From the IMG/VR virus record IMGVR_UViG_3300032242_000862, positions 1 through 52,224 of that record: 52,224 nucleotides of DNA, one strand, 5' to 3'. Positions 40,511 to 49,599 of the stretch are shown here, one piece after another. The notes under the pieces were generated by a model that was given only the letters and a program-made list of their open reading frames with translations, made no database searches and had not been told where the DNA came from. Numbering within the stretch: position 1 is the stretch's first letter; each line of letters opens with the position of its first letter. Source of the DNA: a virus. Both the position numbers and the translations under genes were made by a program.

Positions 40511-41263
40511 ATGGGAACTTACTCTTCTGCAACCCGACAGGGCGCATACGAGCCGTTTGAATTACAAGTATCGCGTGGCCAAGTTGATGGGCACACGTCG
40601 ATCAACATTTTTGGGTTCAGCACTACTGTTGGCTCAACTGCACTTGGCCCTGTTTGGGAAGGCTTAACGCTTTCTGGTGGTGCATATGCATATCCATCTT
40701 CTGCCGCACCTTTGGTTCTGGTAAGTGATTCAGCATCAGACACATCTGCACTGAGCGTACAGATTCAAGGTTTAGACGCAAATTACGCACCATTGGTTGA
40801 AACCATTGCAATGAATGGCACAACCAACGTAACCACAACCAATTCGTTTTTGCGCATCAACTTGATGACAACAACCAATGGTTTGAACGTTGGCAACATC
40901 ACCGCCAAGATTAGTTCAACCACTTACGCAAAGATTGGCGCAGGCATTGGTCAAACACAGATGTCAATCTACACCGTGCCAAAGGGATACACCTTTTATT
41001 TGTCTTACATTCAAGCAGATGCAAGTATTGGATTCACATCCAGCAACTACATGAAGTACGCTGAATACAACAAAGACAACACGACTGGTGAAATCAATGT
41101 GTTGAACCAAACAACGTTTGTTCAAACCTTGAACATTCCATATACCTGCCCGATTTCTCACACTGAAAAAACTGACATTCAGTTTCAGATTGTTGCCAAC
41201 ACTGGAAGCCCATTCAGTTGCAACATCTATGCTGGCGGCATTTTGATCAAGAACCCCGATTAA
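40511..41263 (+). CDS. beta-rich virion protein, unknown role
   Basis: A 250-residue protein starting MGTYSSATRQGAYEPFELQV (GGAGA upstream). Stretches such as QVDGHTSINIFGFSTTVGS and YTVPKGYTFYLSYIQADAS suggest a capsid or tail surface protein. Few Cys, no enzymatic motif. Confidence 0.55.
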   Translation: MGTYSSATRQGAYEPFELQVSRGQVDGHTSINIFGFSTTVGSTALGPVWEGLTLSGGAYAYPSSAAPLVLVSDSASDTSALSVQIQGLDANYAPLVETIAMNGTTNVTTTNSFLRINLMTTTNGLNVGNITAKISSTTYAKIGAGIGQTQMSIYTVPKGYTFYLSYIQADASIGFTSSNYMKYAEYNKDNTTGEINVLNQTTFVQTLNIPYTCPISHTEKTDIQFQIVANTGSPFSCNIYAGGILIKNPD

Positions 41264-41272
41264 GGATTCACC

Positions 41273-41977
41273 ATGCCATTGGTCAAATCAAAATCTGACA
41301 AGGCTTTTTCAAAGAACGTGAAAGCTGAGATTGCTGCAGGCAAGCCCCAAAAGCAAGCCGTGGCAATCGCCTACAGCGTCAAGCGTGCGGCCAAAAAAGC
41401 CCATGGTGGCTCAATGAACCCCCACGATTACGACAGCGACTGGGACTATCAACGCGCCACTGGTCAATTGGGTAGTGATGAGAACGAGCCAGATTACCAG
41501 CCTCGTCGCTCTGTGATGGCCGAACAGAAGCGCAAAGAAACCGAAAAACGGAAAAACCGTGCTGGCAACGAAGCTGGTGAAATGTACCGTGCATCGGACA
41601 GAGAAGAGTCATTGCGTCAGTTTGGCAGGGTCAATCGTCGCAGTGAATCAGGCAGGCTCATGGAGGCTGCAAAGCGATTGAGCAAGAGTGATTCACCCAC
41701 AGGTGGCTTGATCGCAAACAAGTTGCGCAAAGACTGGTCTGAAAAAATTGGTGGCGGCAAGCCTGCCCCATTCAAATCTGGTGGTGATGTTCACCCCGGC
41801 CTGTATGCAAATATCAATGCAAAGAAGGAAAGGATCAAACATGAAAAAGCTGCTGGATTACCTGTTGAGCGCATGCGCAAAGTTGGTAGCAAAGGTGCGC
41901 CCACCGCAGACGCCTTCAGACAATCAGCCAAAACCGCCAAATTGAAAACTGGTGGCCCTTCACGTTCATGCTGGTAA
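41273..41977 (+). CDS. basic protein, KAFSKN...GKPQKQAVAIAYSVKR family, ends SCW
   Basis: A 234-residue protein. The first 45 residues (SDKAFSKNVKAEIAAGKPQK, QAVAIAYSVKRAAKK) form a small domain common in uncultured phages. The centre is charged, with the glycine-pair points KAHGGSMNP and FKSGGDVHPG. It ends PSRSCW, like its three following neighbours that end in Trp after Cys or Asn. Function unknown; virion component by place. Confidence 0.6.
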   Translation: MPLVKSKSDKAFSKNVKAEIAAGKPQKQAVAIAYSVKRAAKKAHGGSMNPHDYDSDWDYQRATGQLGSDENEPDYQPRRSVMAEQKRKETEKRKNRAGNEAGEMYRASDREESLRQFGRVNRRSESGRLMEAAKRLSKSDSPTGGLIANKLRKDWSEKIGGGKPAPFKSGGDVHPGLYANINAKKERIKHEKAAGLPVERMRKVGSKGAPTADAFRQSAKTAKLKTGGPSRSCW

Positions 41978-41980
41978 ATC

Positions 41981-42232
41981 ATGGCAAAAAATCCATCATT
42001 GGCTGTTGGTCGCGGTGAAAAACTACCGACCAACAAGGGGGCTGGCCTTACAGCAAAAGGTCGGGCAAAATACAATCGAGAAACAGGATCGCACTTGAAA
42101 GCACCTCAGCCTGAAGGCGGTGCAAGAAAAGATGCTTTCTGTGCTCGAATGTCGGGAGTGGTCGAGCACTCAAAAGGCGATGCTGAAAGAGCAAAGGCAT
42201 CATTAAAACGGTGGAAATGTCCTAATTGGTAA
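41981..42232 (+). CDS. DUF6321-like basic protein, ends CPNW
   Basis: An 83-residue protein with GAGLTAKGRAKYNRETGSHL and KAPQPEGGARKDAFCARMSG, a domain I know as DUF6321-like in phages and some large viruses. SLKRWKCPNW closes it. Four bases separate it from the previous gene. Confidence 0.7.
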   Translation: MAKNPSLAVGRGEKLPTNKGAGLTAKGRAKYNRETGSHLKAPQPEGGARKDAFCARMSGVVEHSKGDAERAKASLKRWKCPNW

Positions 42233-42243
42233 AGGAAAAAATC

Positions 42244-42804
42244 ATGGCAAAAGTTCGTAAAATGGCAAATGGTGGATTCATGCCACCGTACTATGGTAAT
42301 GATGACCAGAGCGCAACAGGCGGCTTGGGTAGGGTCAACGCAGGCGCGGGAACCATTGGTACTGCTCTTAAAACAGCAAAGTCTGCAATTGGTGGAGACA
42401 ATGGTAGCAATGTTATGTATCCCATCGACTTACCACAACAACCAGAAGTTGATTATGTAACTGGGCCATCCCGAAAAAAAGGTGGCTCAATCAAGAAAAC
42501 TAAACACATGGCTGGTGGCGGTGGTATGACTATTCGCGCTCCTGATTATCCATCTGACTATGGTGACAACAGTGCTTTTGGTGGCTTGAAGCAAGTCAAC
42601 AGTGGTGCAGGAACAGTTGGAACTGCATTGAAAACTGCATCTGGTGCTATTGGTAGTGATGGTAGCGATCAAGGGTTTCCAAACGGACCTATTGAGTACA
42701 AAAAAGGTGGATCTGCCAAGAAAGCTGATTCAGGCCGCATCCATATTGGTACCAGCAAAATTTCCACTGCCCAGAAAAACAAAAAGCATTCCAATTGCTG
42801 GTAA
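42244..42804 (+). CDS. repeat protein with two GGL-VN(A/S)GAGT units, ends SNCW
   Basis: A 186-residue protein from ATG 42244 (AAGGA upstream). Two copies of a roughly 60-residue unit each contain a glycine pair (MANGGFMPP; MAGGGGMTIRAP), an aspartate/tyrosine patch and GLGRVNAGAGTIGTALKTAK or GLKQVNSGAGTVGTALKTAS. It ends KKHSNCW. The next gene encodes a third copy. Probably a small structural protein. Confidence 0.6.
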   Translation: MAKVRKMANGGFMPPYYGNDDQSATGGLGRVNAGAGTIGTALKTAKSAIGGDNGSNVMYPIDLPQQPEVDYVTGPSRKKGGSIKKTKHMAGGGGMTIRAPDYPSDYGDNSAFGGLKQVNSGAGTVGTALKTASGAIGSDGSDQGFPNGPIEYKKGGSAKKADSGRIHIGTSKISTAQKNKKHSNCW

Positions 42805-42813
42805 GGGTGCATC

Positions 42814-43134
42814 ATGCCTAAAGTCAAACGGATGGCCAGTGGTGGTATCACCAGCATTGGCGGCTTGATTTATGACGGCACTGGTGACGGTGGAGGCAAT
42901 GACGCCACCAGCGGTCTAAGGCAGGTAAATTCTGGCGCAGACACCATTGGTTCGGCATTGAAGATGGCTGCAAGTGCAATCGGTGGTGGGGACACTGGGA
43001 ATAGCATTCCCGGCACCCCCATTCCCGAGACATCTAGTCCCCTTTTATCAAAGAAAAAAGGTGGATCGGTTAAGCATGCCTATGCAGCCAAAATCAGAAC
43101 TGCTCAGAAAAACATTAAGCACCCAAATTGGTGA
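42814..43134 (+). CDS. repeat protein with one GLRQVNSGADTIG unit, ends HPNW
   Basis: A 106-residue paralogue of the preceding gene, with MASGGITSIGGLIYDGT, GLRQVNSGADTIGSALKMAA and the C-terminal tail KKKGGSVKHAYAAKIRTAQK then HPNW. The tail is related to that of the previous protein (KISTAQKNKKHSNCW). It arose by duplication of a repeat unit plus tail. Confidence 0.6.
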   Translation: MPKVKRMASGGITSIGGLIYDGTGDGGGNDATSGLRQVNSGADTIGSALKMAASAIGGGDTGNSIPGTPIPETSSPLLSKKKGGSVKHAYAAKIRTAQKNIKHPNW

Positions 43135-43142
43135 GGTAACGC

Positions 43143-44213
43143 ATGGCTTACAGCGGAACGAGCGGAACTACAGTTGTCACGACTCAAAAATTCATTGACC
43201 AAGGTGCCCGTATGTCGGGTAAATTGGCCGAAGAATTGACCGTGGAGCAAGTGCAGTCTGCAAAACAGTCGCTGTTTTTCATTCTGTCCAATCTGATCAA
43301 TCAGGGCATCAACTACTGGGCCATCGAGAAGAAGGTCTACGGCCTCAATGCTGACCAGTACGAGTATTTGCTGCCCGTAGGTGGTAATGACGTTTTAAAC
43401 GCCTTGTATCGCCGTTTAAACCGTCCTACACCTGCTGCTGGTGGTGCTTACTTCTCCTCAAGTGGCGTGACCGGATTGGCGTTCGACAACAACGTCTTAA
43501 CCTCTGATGCTCAAACGGCCCCCAACGGCTACATCGGCATCAACTATGGTACGAACAATCCGATTTACGCTGGTTCAATCGGTATCTTGCCTGCCACTTC
43601 GGGCTCATTTCACATTTTGCTGGAATGGTCTCAAGATGGAACAACATGGACCACGCTCCAAGATACTGGTGTGACCACATGGGTGAGTGGCCAATGGCTC
43701 TGGTACGACATCGACCCCGGTGTCACTGCGCAGTATTACCGCATGCGCGAGACTGGTGGCAACACATTGAATGTGGCCGAATTTTATGTGGGCAACAATT
43801 CCACCGAAGTCACCATGGCTCGTTTGAACCGTGACGACTACACCAACCTGCCCAACAAAAACTTTACCGCCAATCAGCCGTACCAGTATTGGCTCAACCG
43901 CACAATCCCACAAGCCAAGATCACACTGTGGCCAGCACCATCTGATCCATTCGTTCAGATGACGATCTGGTACTCACGTCAGATCATGGATGTGGGCGAT
44001 CTGTCTGGTGAATTGGAAATTCCTCAGTACGCCTATCAAGCGATCCAATGCATGCTGGCTCACCAGATGAGCCTGATCTTGCCGGGTGTTGACTTGGCCA
44101 GAGTTGAGTACCTTGAGAAACAAGCTGACAAGTACTTCATCATGATGGAGAACGAAAACCGGGACAAGTCCCCGATTTACTTCGCACCAAACATCAGCGT
44201 ATATACGAGGTAA
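43143..44213 (+). CDS. adaptor/tail-type protein with discoidin-like insertion
   Basis: A 356-residue protein. The N-terminal (ELTVEQVQSAKQSLFFILSN) and C-terminal parts (YQYWLNRTIPQAKITLWPAP, MTIWYSRQIMDVGDLSGELE) match a family of tail-adaptor-like proteins in uncultured podoviruses. Between them (about residues 100-225) is a beta domain with LLEWSQDGTTWTTLQDTG and AQYYRMRETGG, the pattern of discoidin (F5/8 type C) carbohydrate-binding domains. It may bind glycans on the cell or decorate the tail. Confidence 0.55.
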   Translation: MAYSGTSGTTVVTTQKFIDQGARMSGKLAEELTVEQVQSAKQSLFFILSNLINQGINYWAIEKKVYGLNADQYEYLLPVGGNDVLNALYRRLNRPTPAAGGAYFSSSGVTGLAFDNNVLTSDAQTAPNGYIGINYGTNNPIYAGSIGILPATSGSFHILLEWSQDGTTWTTLQDTGVTTWVSGQWLWYDIDPGVTAQYYRMRETGGNTLNVAEFYVGNNSTEVTMARLNRDDYTNLPNKNFTANQPYQYWLNRTIPQAKITLWPAPSDPFVQMTIWYSRQIMDVGDLSGELEIPQYAYQAIQCMLAHQMSLILPGVDLARVEYLEKQADKYFIMMENENRDKSPIYFAPNISVYTR

Positions 44214-44215
44214 TC

Positions 44216-44560
44216 ATGCCAAGATTCCTCGATACACTGGGCAACGCATCGATTGCAATCTTTATTTGCGACCGTTGTCGCATGAAGCGTGCAATCGTTG
44301 AAGCGATGCCTGACCCCAACTTTCCCGGACTCAAGGTGTGCCAACAAGGTTGTGCAGATCAAAAAGACCCGTACAGGTTGCCTGCACGCAAGACAGAACG
44401 CATCAACTTGCAGTACCCTCGACCAGATGTCAGTGTGGCCGTTGAACCTTACGATATTGTCACTCAGCCTTATGGCGGTGAGATCTTGAGTACGACGCAG
44501 GATTCAGACTCAACAAGTAACGGCAACATCAGCATCATCAAAACACAGCCGAGTCCTTGA
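44216..44560 (+). CDS. small zinc-finger-like virion protein
   Basis: A 114-residue protein with ICDRCRMKRAIVEA, PDPNFPGLKVCQQGCADQKD and PYRLPARKTERINLQYPRPD. The CxxC/CxxxC pairs suggest one zinc site. Proteins of this type lie near adaptor or fibre genes in many phages. The next ATG follows its stop without a gap. Confidence 0.65.
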   Translation: MPRFLDTLGNASIAIFICDRCRMKRAIVEAMPDPNFPGLKVCQQGCADQKDPYRLPARKTERINLQYPRPDVSVAVEPYDIVTQPYGGEILSTTQDSDSTSNGNISIIKTQPSP

Positions 44561-47380
44561 ATGTCATCACAAGTATCGATCACGCAACTTCCAAATGCCC
44601 TGCCACTGACAGGCTCTGAGGCTGTACCGATTGTCCAAAATGGGGTGACGGTCCAGACCACCACGGGCGCAATGGCTGGTGCTGGGGCATTGAACTACCC
44701 ATTTTTGATGGTAGGCACGACTGCGGGATTGACTCAGGCTCGTTATTTGTCCACTGGAACTGGTCTTTCATTGACAGATGGCGGCGTCGGTAACCAGTTG
44801 CGCATCAATTTAACGGCTGCGGCTCAGTCATTGAATTCAAGTCCAGTTGGCTTGCAGGTCAAAACCGACGCAAATACCCTCACAGGGCGCTCTTTAGAGG
44901 TCAGCAGTGGTCTGGGTATCAACAACCCCGACGGAGTGGCTGGAAACCCCCTTATATCGCTTGGAACCAACCTTGCCAACCTTGCTGCCTTGAGCGGTAC
45001 TGGTTTGGTGACCACAAATTCAGGCAATTTTTCGCAAGTGACATTGGCCGGGGTGTCTGGCCAAATTATTGTGACCAATGGAAACGGCCAGTCTGGCGCA
45101 CCAACATTCGGTTTGGCGACCACTGCGGTGACCGCAGGCACGTATTCATCAGCAACTTTTACCGTGGACGCCTACGGTCGATTGACTGCGGCATCCAGCG
45201 GTACAGCAGGCGGCGTGACCTTCTTCAGTGGCGGCACAACAGGCTTTACCCCGAACACACCGACTGCAGGATCAATCACATTGGGCGGCATTTTGGTGCC
45301 TGCCAATGGTGGTACTGGTGTTGCAACGGCCACAGCCAACTACGTTTTTGCAGGACCATCGTCTGGATCTGCTGCAGCACCATCCTTCAGGGCTTTGGTT
45401 GCTGGCGACATCCCCGCACTACCTTATGGCACTGGCACTGTGACTTCGGTGAGTGGCACAGGCACAGTCAACGGATTGACCTTGACTGGCACTGTGACGA
45501 CCTCTGGCAGTTTGACATTGGGCGGCACACTGAGTGGGATTGCCAACAGTGCTTTGACGAATTCTTCAATCACGATCAACGGATCGTCAGTGAGTTTGGG
45601 TGGCTCGATTACCGTCACAGCCACGGCCTCCAATGCCTTGACCATAGGCACTGGCCTGACGGGCACGAGCTACAACGGTTCTGCCCCTGTCACCATTGCA
45701 ATCGACTCAACTGTGGCCACATTGACGGGCTCACAAACGCTGACCAACAAGACCATCAGCGGGTCCAGCAACACCCTGAGCAACATTGGCAATTCATCGC
45801 TGACCAATAGCACGATCTCTGGCGTTTCTTTGGGATCAAACCTCTTTGCCTTGACTATCGGTACAGGGTTGTCAGGTACGTCATACAACGGATCTGGCGC
45901 AATCACTGTTGCAATTGACTCAACTGTTGCAACGCTGACAGGGTCTCAGACACTGACAAACAAGTCAATGTCAGGGTCAAGCAACACGTTCACCAACATC
46001 CCAAATTCTGCGCTGACCAACAGTTCATTGACCATTGGTTCAACCGCAATATCGTTGGGCGGCACGTCAACCACTTTGGCTGGCCTGACTTCAGTCACGC
46101 TGACGCAAGATCCTGTAGCAGCTTTGCAGGCGGCAACCAAGCAGTACGTGGATGCCGTAGCTTCAGGCATCAACTTTCACAATGCTTGCTACTATGCCAC
46201 GACCGCCGATCTTGGGTCGGTGACGTACAACAACGGTGCTTCTGGTGTTGGCGCTACGATAACGAACGCTGGCACTCAGGCTACTTTGGTGATTGACGGC
46301 CACACATTCACATCCACAGATGCAACAAATGCAGTGCGGATTTTGGTCAAGAATGAATCCAACGGTGCATACAATGGCATCTACACACTGACCAACCAAG
46401 GCTCGGTGTCCACAAACTGGGTTTTGACTCGCGCCACCGACTACGATTCGACAGGTTCTGGGACCAATGAAATTGACGCTGGTGACTTGGTTTTGGTGCT
46501 TTATGGCACGGCCAACGCCAATACATCATGGGTTCAGCAGACACCGCTGCCCATCGTTATTGGCACCACAGCGATTGTTTTTGTCCAGTTCGCCGCACCG
46601 ATTACATATACCGCAGGCACTGGCCTGACCCTGACAGGCACGACCTTCAGCATCACCAACACAGCAGTGACTGCAGGTGCTTACGGTTCGGCCACTCAGG
46701 TGGGCACCTTCACAGTCAATGCACAGGGTCAATTGACCTTGGCAGGCAACACCACCGTGACTCCTGCGGTCGGTTCAATCACAGGTCTTGGCACTGGTGT
46801 GGCCACTGCTCTGGCCGTTGGTGTTGGCACTGCAGGCGCTTTTGTCGTCAACGGTGGCGCTCTGGGAACTCCATCTTCGGGAACCTTGACCAACGCAACA
46901 GGCCTTCCCGTCTCAACTGGTATCAGTGGACTGGGGACAGGTGTTGCAACGGCTTTGGCGGTCTCTGTGGGCTCTGCAGGGGCTTTCGTGGTCAACGGTG
47001 GGGCATTGGGTACACCGTCTTCTGGAACGCTGACAAACGCCACAGGGCTCCCATTGACCACTGGCGTGACAGGAACCTTGGGTGTCAGCAACGGTGGCAC
47101 TGGGGTAGCAACGCTGACAGGCTTGGCCTACGGTAACGGCACCAGCGCATTCACAGCGGCCACGGCGGCGCAAGTGGTTTCGGTGATCGGCTCGACTGCG
47201 GTCACAAATGCAACAAACGCAACGAACACGGCCATTTCTGCTGCGTCATCTGGGGCAACAAATTACCTGACGTTTGTGACGGCGACTTCCGGAAATCTTC
47301 CACAATTGGTAAACTCATCAATAACCGCAAACGCAGCAAACGGCACCATCACAAATGGTATTGCTGGAGGCGCATTCTAA
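44561..47380 (+). CDS. large tail fibre with internal repeats
   Basis: A 939-residue protein beginning MSSQVSITQLPNALPLTGSE, a common fibre start (attachment region). Repeats: two of about 75 residues with GTGL(T/S)GTSYNGS and DSTVATLTGSQTLTNK (near 365-500), and two with VVNGGALGTPSSGTLTNATG (near 760-830). Between them, near 530-680, is a separate domain (KQYVDAVASGINFHNACYYA). It ends GTITNGIAGGAF. Repeats differ at many silent positions, so they are old. It is expected to bind the host surface; no depolymerase motif is evident. Confidence 0.8.
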   Translation: MSSQVSITQLPNALPLTGSEAVPIVQNGVTVQTTTGAMAGAGALNYPFLMVGTTAGLTQARYLSTGTGLSLTDGGVGNQLRINLTAAAQSLNSSPVGLQVKTDANTLTGRSLEVSSGLGINNPDGVAGNPLISLGTNLANLAALSGTGLVTTNSGNFSQVTLAGVSGQIIVTNGNGQSGAPTFGLATTAVTAGTYSSATFTVDAYGRLTAASSGTAGGVTFFSGGTTGFTPNTPTAGSITLGGILVPANGGTGVATATANYVFAGPSSGSAAAPSFRALVAGDIPALPYGTGTVTSVSGTGTVNGLTLTGTVTTSGSLTLGGTLSGIANSALTNSSITINGSSVSLGGSITVTATASNALTIGTGLTGTSYNGSAPVTIAIDSTVATLTGSQTLTNKTISGSSNTLSNIGNSSLTNSTISGVSLGSNLFALTIGTGLSGTSYNGSGAITVAIDSTVATLTGSQTLTNKSMSGSSNTFTNIPNSALTNSSLTIGSTAISLGGTSTTLAGLTSVTLTQDPVAALQAATKQYVDAVASGINFHNACYYATTADLGSVTYNNGASGVGATITNAGTQATLVIDGHTFTSTDATNAVRILVKNESNGAYNGIYTLTNQGSVSTNWVLTRATDYDSTGSGTNEIDAGDLVLVLYGTANANTSWVQQTPLPIVIGTTAIVFVQFAAPITYTAGTGLTLTGTTFSITNTAVTAGAYGSATQVGTFTVNAQGQLTLAGNTTVTPAVGSITGLGTGVATALAVGVGTAGAFVVNGGALGTPSSGTLTNATGLPVSTGISGLGTGVATALAVSVGSAGAFVVNGGALGTPSSGTLTNATGLPLTTGVTGTLGVSNGGTGVATLTGLAYGNGTSAFTAATAAQVVSVIGSTAVTNATNATNTAISAASSGATNYLTFVTATSGNLPQLVNSSITANAANGTITNGIAGGAF

Positions 47381-47389
47381 GGAAACGAC

Positions 47390-49033
47390 ATGGCACAAAG
47401 TGGATATACCCCGATCCTGATCTACGCAAGCGGTACGGCGTCAAACGTGCCATTGGCAGCAAACCTGACCAGCAGTGCTTTGGGTGCTGAACTGGCGCTG
47501 AACTACGCTGATGGCAAGCTGTTTTATAAGGACGGCAGCGGTAATGTGCAGGTGCTTGCATCCAAAGCAGGTAACGTCAACGTTTCATCTTTCAGTGCAG
47601 GTACAACTGGACTTACGCCAAACACCGCAACCACTGGCGCAGTCACATTGGCAGGCACATTAAACGTAGCCAATGGAGGAACGGGTGTTACAACTTCAAC
47701 AGGCTCTGGCAACAACGTGTTGTCCACATCGCCCACGTTGGTCACACCTATTTTGGGAACACCCACATCGGTGACTTTGACCAATGCGACGGGTCTTCCT
47801 TTGTCCACAGGTGTGACGGGTACGCTGCCAACAACCAACGGTGGAACGGGTCTAACATCCTTCACCGCTAACGGTGTGGTCTACGCAAGCTCCACAAGTG
47901 CATTGGCTACTGGGTCTGCTTTTGTATTTGATGGCACTAACGTAGGTATTGGGACAAGTTCGCCTTCTCAGAAATTGGATGTGTATTCCGCATCGGCCGC
48001 AAACGTAGCTTTGTTTAGGGCTGGTTCTGGTCAAAACTCATTTCTTTCCGTTATTGGTAATGGTAATTCTTTCTTGTCAACATCGTTTGACATGATTCAA
48101 GATACGTTAAATCAAGCGCAATTGGTTCAACGTGCTAATGCCCCAATGTTGTTTTTTACAAACAACACAGAACGGATGCGTATTTCTGCCGCTGGCAACG
48201 TAGGAATTGGAACAAGTTCACCAAGCGGCCCGTTAGAAGTATCTGCTGCAAACAGCATTGTATATTCAACTGGTACGGCTGGATATGGCGCATATTATGC
48301 GCGGGGAAGCGGAACAAATAACTCATATATTTTTATGGGTAATGCCACCAGTGGAGAGCAAGGCCGCATTACTGTTGAAAATGGCGGGGGAATGGCGTTT
48401 AGTAATACTTCATCTGCTACTGAACGGATGCGTCTTGACTCCAGTGGAAATTTGCTGGTGGGGACTACAAGTGCCGGTGCAAAATTTGTTGCATCACGAT
48501 CAGACAACGATGTAACTCATCGTATTTGGAACACTTTATCAAGTGGGACAACATCTGACGTTTCCCAAGTTCTTAGCGCTCAAGCTACAAGCACTTTGTT
48601 TTATTTACATCGTGGGTATACTAGTTCTGGCTCTACTGCTGTTTATGGATTTCGGGCTGATGGTCTTATTTATTCAGCTTACATTCTAGGCGGTGCAACT
48701 ACATTATCTACTGACGCATTTGGAAATATTATTCGCACCCCTTCAGATGCTGCGTTAAAAACCAACGTCCAACCAATTCAATATGGTTTAGATACGGTAA
48801 TGAAACTTAAACCCATTAAACACGATTGGGTTAAACACATCAATATGGGCGATTCGTCTATCGGTTTTATTGCTCAAGACATGGAATTGGAAGTTCCTGA
48901 AATTGTAACTGGTGCGGAATACAAGAGTATTGATTACCCTAAATTAACCGCTGTTTTAACCAAAGCCATTCAAGAACAACAAGCCCTTATTGAATCACTC
49001 ACAACCCGCCTCACGGCACTGGAGCAAAAATGA
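47390..49033 (+). CDS. tail fibre with C-terminal S74 chaperone domain
   Basis: A 547-residue protein. The N-terminal part (LYKDGSGNVQVLA-type; ELALNYADGKLFYKDGSGNV) and GTPTSVTLTNATGLPLSTGV share modules with the fibre before it. The last 100 residues are a Peptidase_S74 intramolecular chaperone: SDAALKTNVQPIQYGLDTVM (catalytic Ser-Lys region), then IGFIAQDMELEVPEIV and a terminal coiled coil. Such domains fold the trimer and cut themselves off. Codon use becomes AT-richer after about 47990, which hints that the receptor-binding part was acquired separately. Confidence 0.85.
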   Translation: MAQSGYTPILIYASGTASNVPLAANLTSSALGAELALNYADGKLFYKDGSGNVQVLASKAGNVNVSSFSAGTTGLTPNTATTGAVTLAGTLNVANGGTGVTTSTGSGNNVLSTSPTLVTPILGTPTSVTLTNATGLPLSTGVTGTLPTTNGGTGLTSFTANGVVYASSTSALATGSAFVFDGTNVGIGTSSPSQKLDVYSASAANVALFRAGSGQNSFLSVIGNGNSFLSTSFDMIQDTLNQAQLVQRANAPMLFFTNNTERMRISAAGNVGIGTSSPSGPLEVSAANSIVYSTGTAGYGAYYARGSGTNNSYIFMGNATSGEQGRITVENGGGMAFSNTSSATERMRLDSSGNLLVGTTSAGAKFVASRSDNDVTHRIWNTLSSGTTSDVSQVLSAQATSTLFYLHRGYTSSGSTAVYGFRADGLIYSAYILGGATTLSTDAFGNIIRTPSDAALKTNVQPIQYGLDTVMKLKPIKHDWVKHINMGDSSIGFIAQDMELEVPEIVTGAEYKSIDYPKLTAVLTKAIQEQQALIESLTTRLTALEQK

Positions 49034-49359
49034 CCACTATCACTTGGATCATTGAATGGATGAACGCATCCACTACGGAAATCAACGGGCACACTGAAGT
49101 TGTGTTGACCGCTGGTTGGCGCTGCAACGGCACAGATGGAACATATAGCGGGACTGCTTACGGTTCATGCTCATTCCCTCAACCCGAGACTGGCGGGTCA
49201 TTTACGCCCTACGCCCAACTTACGCAAGACCAAGTCCTTGGCTGGTGCTGGAGTAACGGCGTTGACAAAACAGCAACTGAAGAAAACGTTGACGCCCAGA
49301 TTCAAAACCAGATCAATCCCCCGGTTATTCAACCGCCACTGCCTTGGACCACGGCATAA
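49030..49359 (+). CDS. small conserved phage protein (GWRCNGTDG type)
   Basis: A 109-residue protein with EVVLTAGWRCNGTDGTYSGT, AYGSCSFPQPETGGSF and QVLGWCWSNGVDK. This is a widespread phage protein downstream of fibres, of unknown function (DUF7936-like in my recollection). It overlaps the fibre stop by 4 bases. Confidence 0.7.
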   Translation: MTTITWIIEWMNASTTEINGHTEVVLTAGWRCNGTDGTYSGTAYGSCSFPQPETGGSFTPYAQLTQDQVLGWCWSNGVDKTATEENVDAQIQNQINPPVIQPPLPWTTA

Positions 49360-49370
49360 TAGAAAAGGGA

Positions 49371-49394
49371 TGCCGCCACCCTACTTTGGCGGCA
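49371..49394 (+). terminator. 7-bp hairpin between fibre and lysis region
   Basis: TGCCGCC-N10-GGCGGCA followed by AATTTC. The stem is perfect but the U-run poor; it may be a partial terminator before the lysis genes. Confidence 0.45.
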
Positions 49395-49413
49395 AATTTC
49401 ATGGAGATGAAAA

Positions 49414-49575
49414 ATGGATGAAATCAAACTGAGCACAAACTTGATCAACGGTATTCTGCAGTACCTCGGTGGACGGCCATTCGTGGAAGTCACTGGCCTG
49501 ATCAGTGAGATTCAAAAACAAGCCTCAGAGCAGGGCGCACAAGCTGCCCCAGCACCAGAACCAGCGGCTGAGTAA
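49414..49575 (+). CDS. 53-residue protein, unknown function
   Basis: MDEIKLSTNLINGILQYLGG ... ends with a Gln/Ala/Pro-rich tail (APAPEPAAE). A GGAGA site precedes the ATG. The core resembles short phage proteins found before holin genes. Function unknown. Confidence 0.65.
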   Translation: MDEIKLSTNLINGILQYLGGRPFVEVTGLISEIQKQASEQGAQAAPAPEPAAE

Positions 49576-49599
49576 GCCCAGTTGAGCGGAGATTGACCG

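Noticed and set aside
44561-47380. Tandem repeats that could be mistaken for a repeat array or CRISPR
   Set aside because: The repeats are in frame, of unequal length and diverged at silent positions; they are protein repeats of a tail fibre.
48617-48625. Possible fourth copy of the 17-base palindrome
   Set aside because: Only the left half (TACTAGT) matches and the second arm is missing. Single ACTAG-like sequences are expected by chance.
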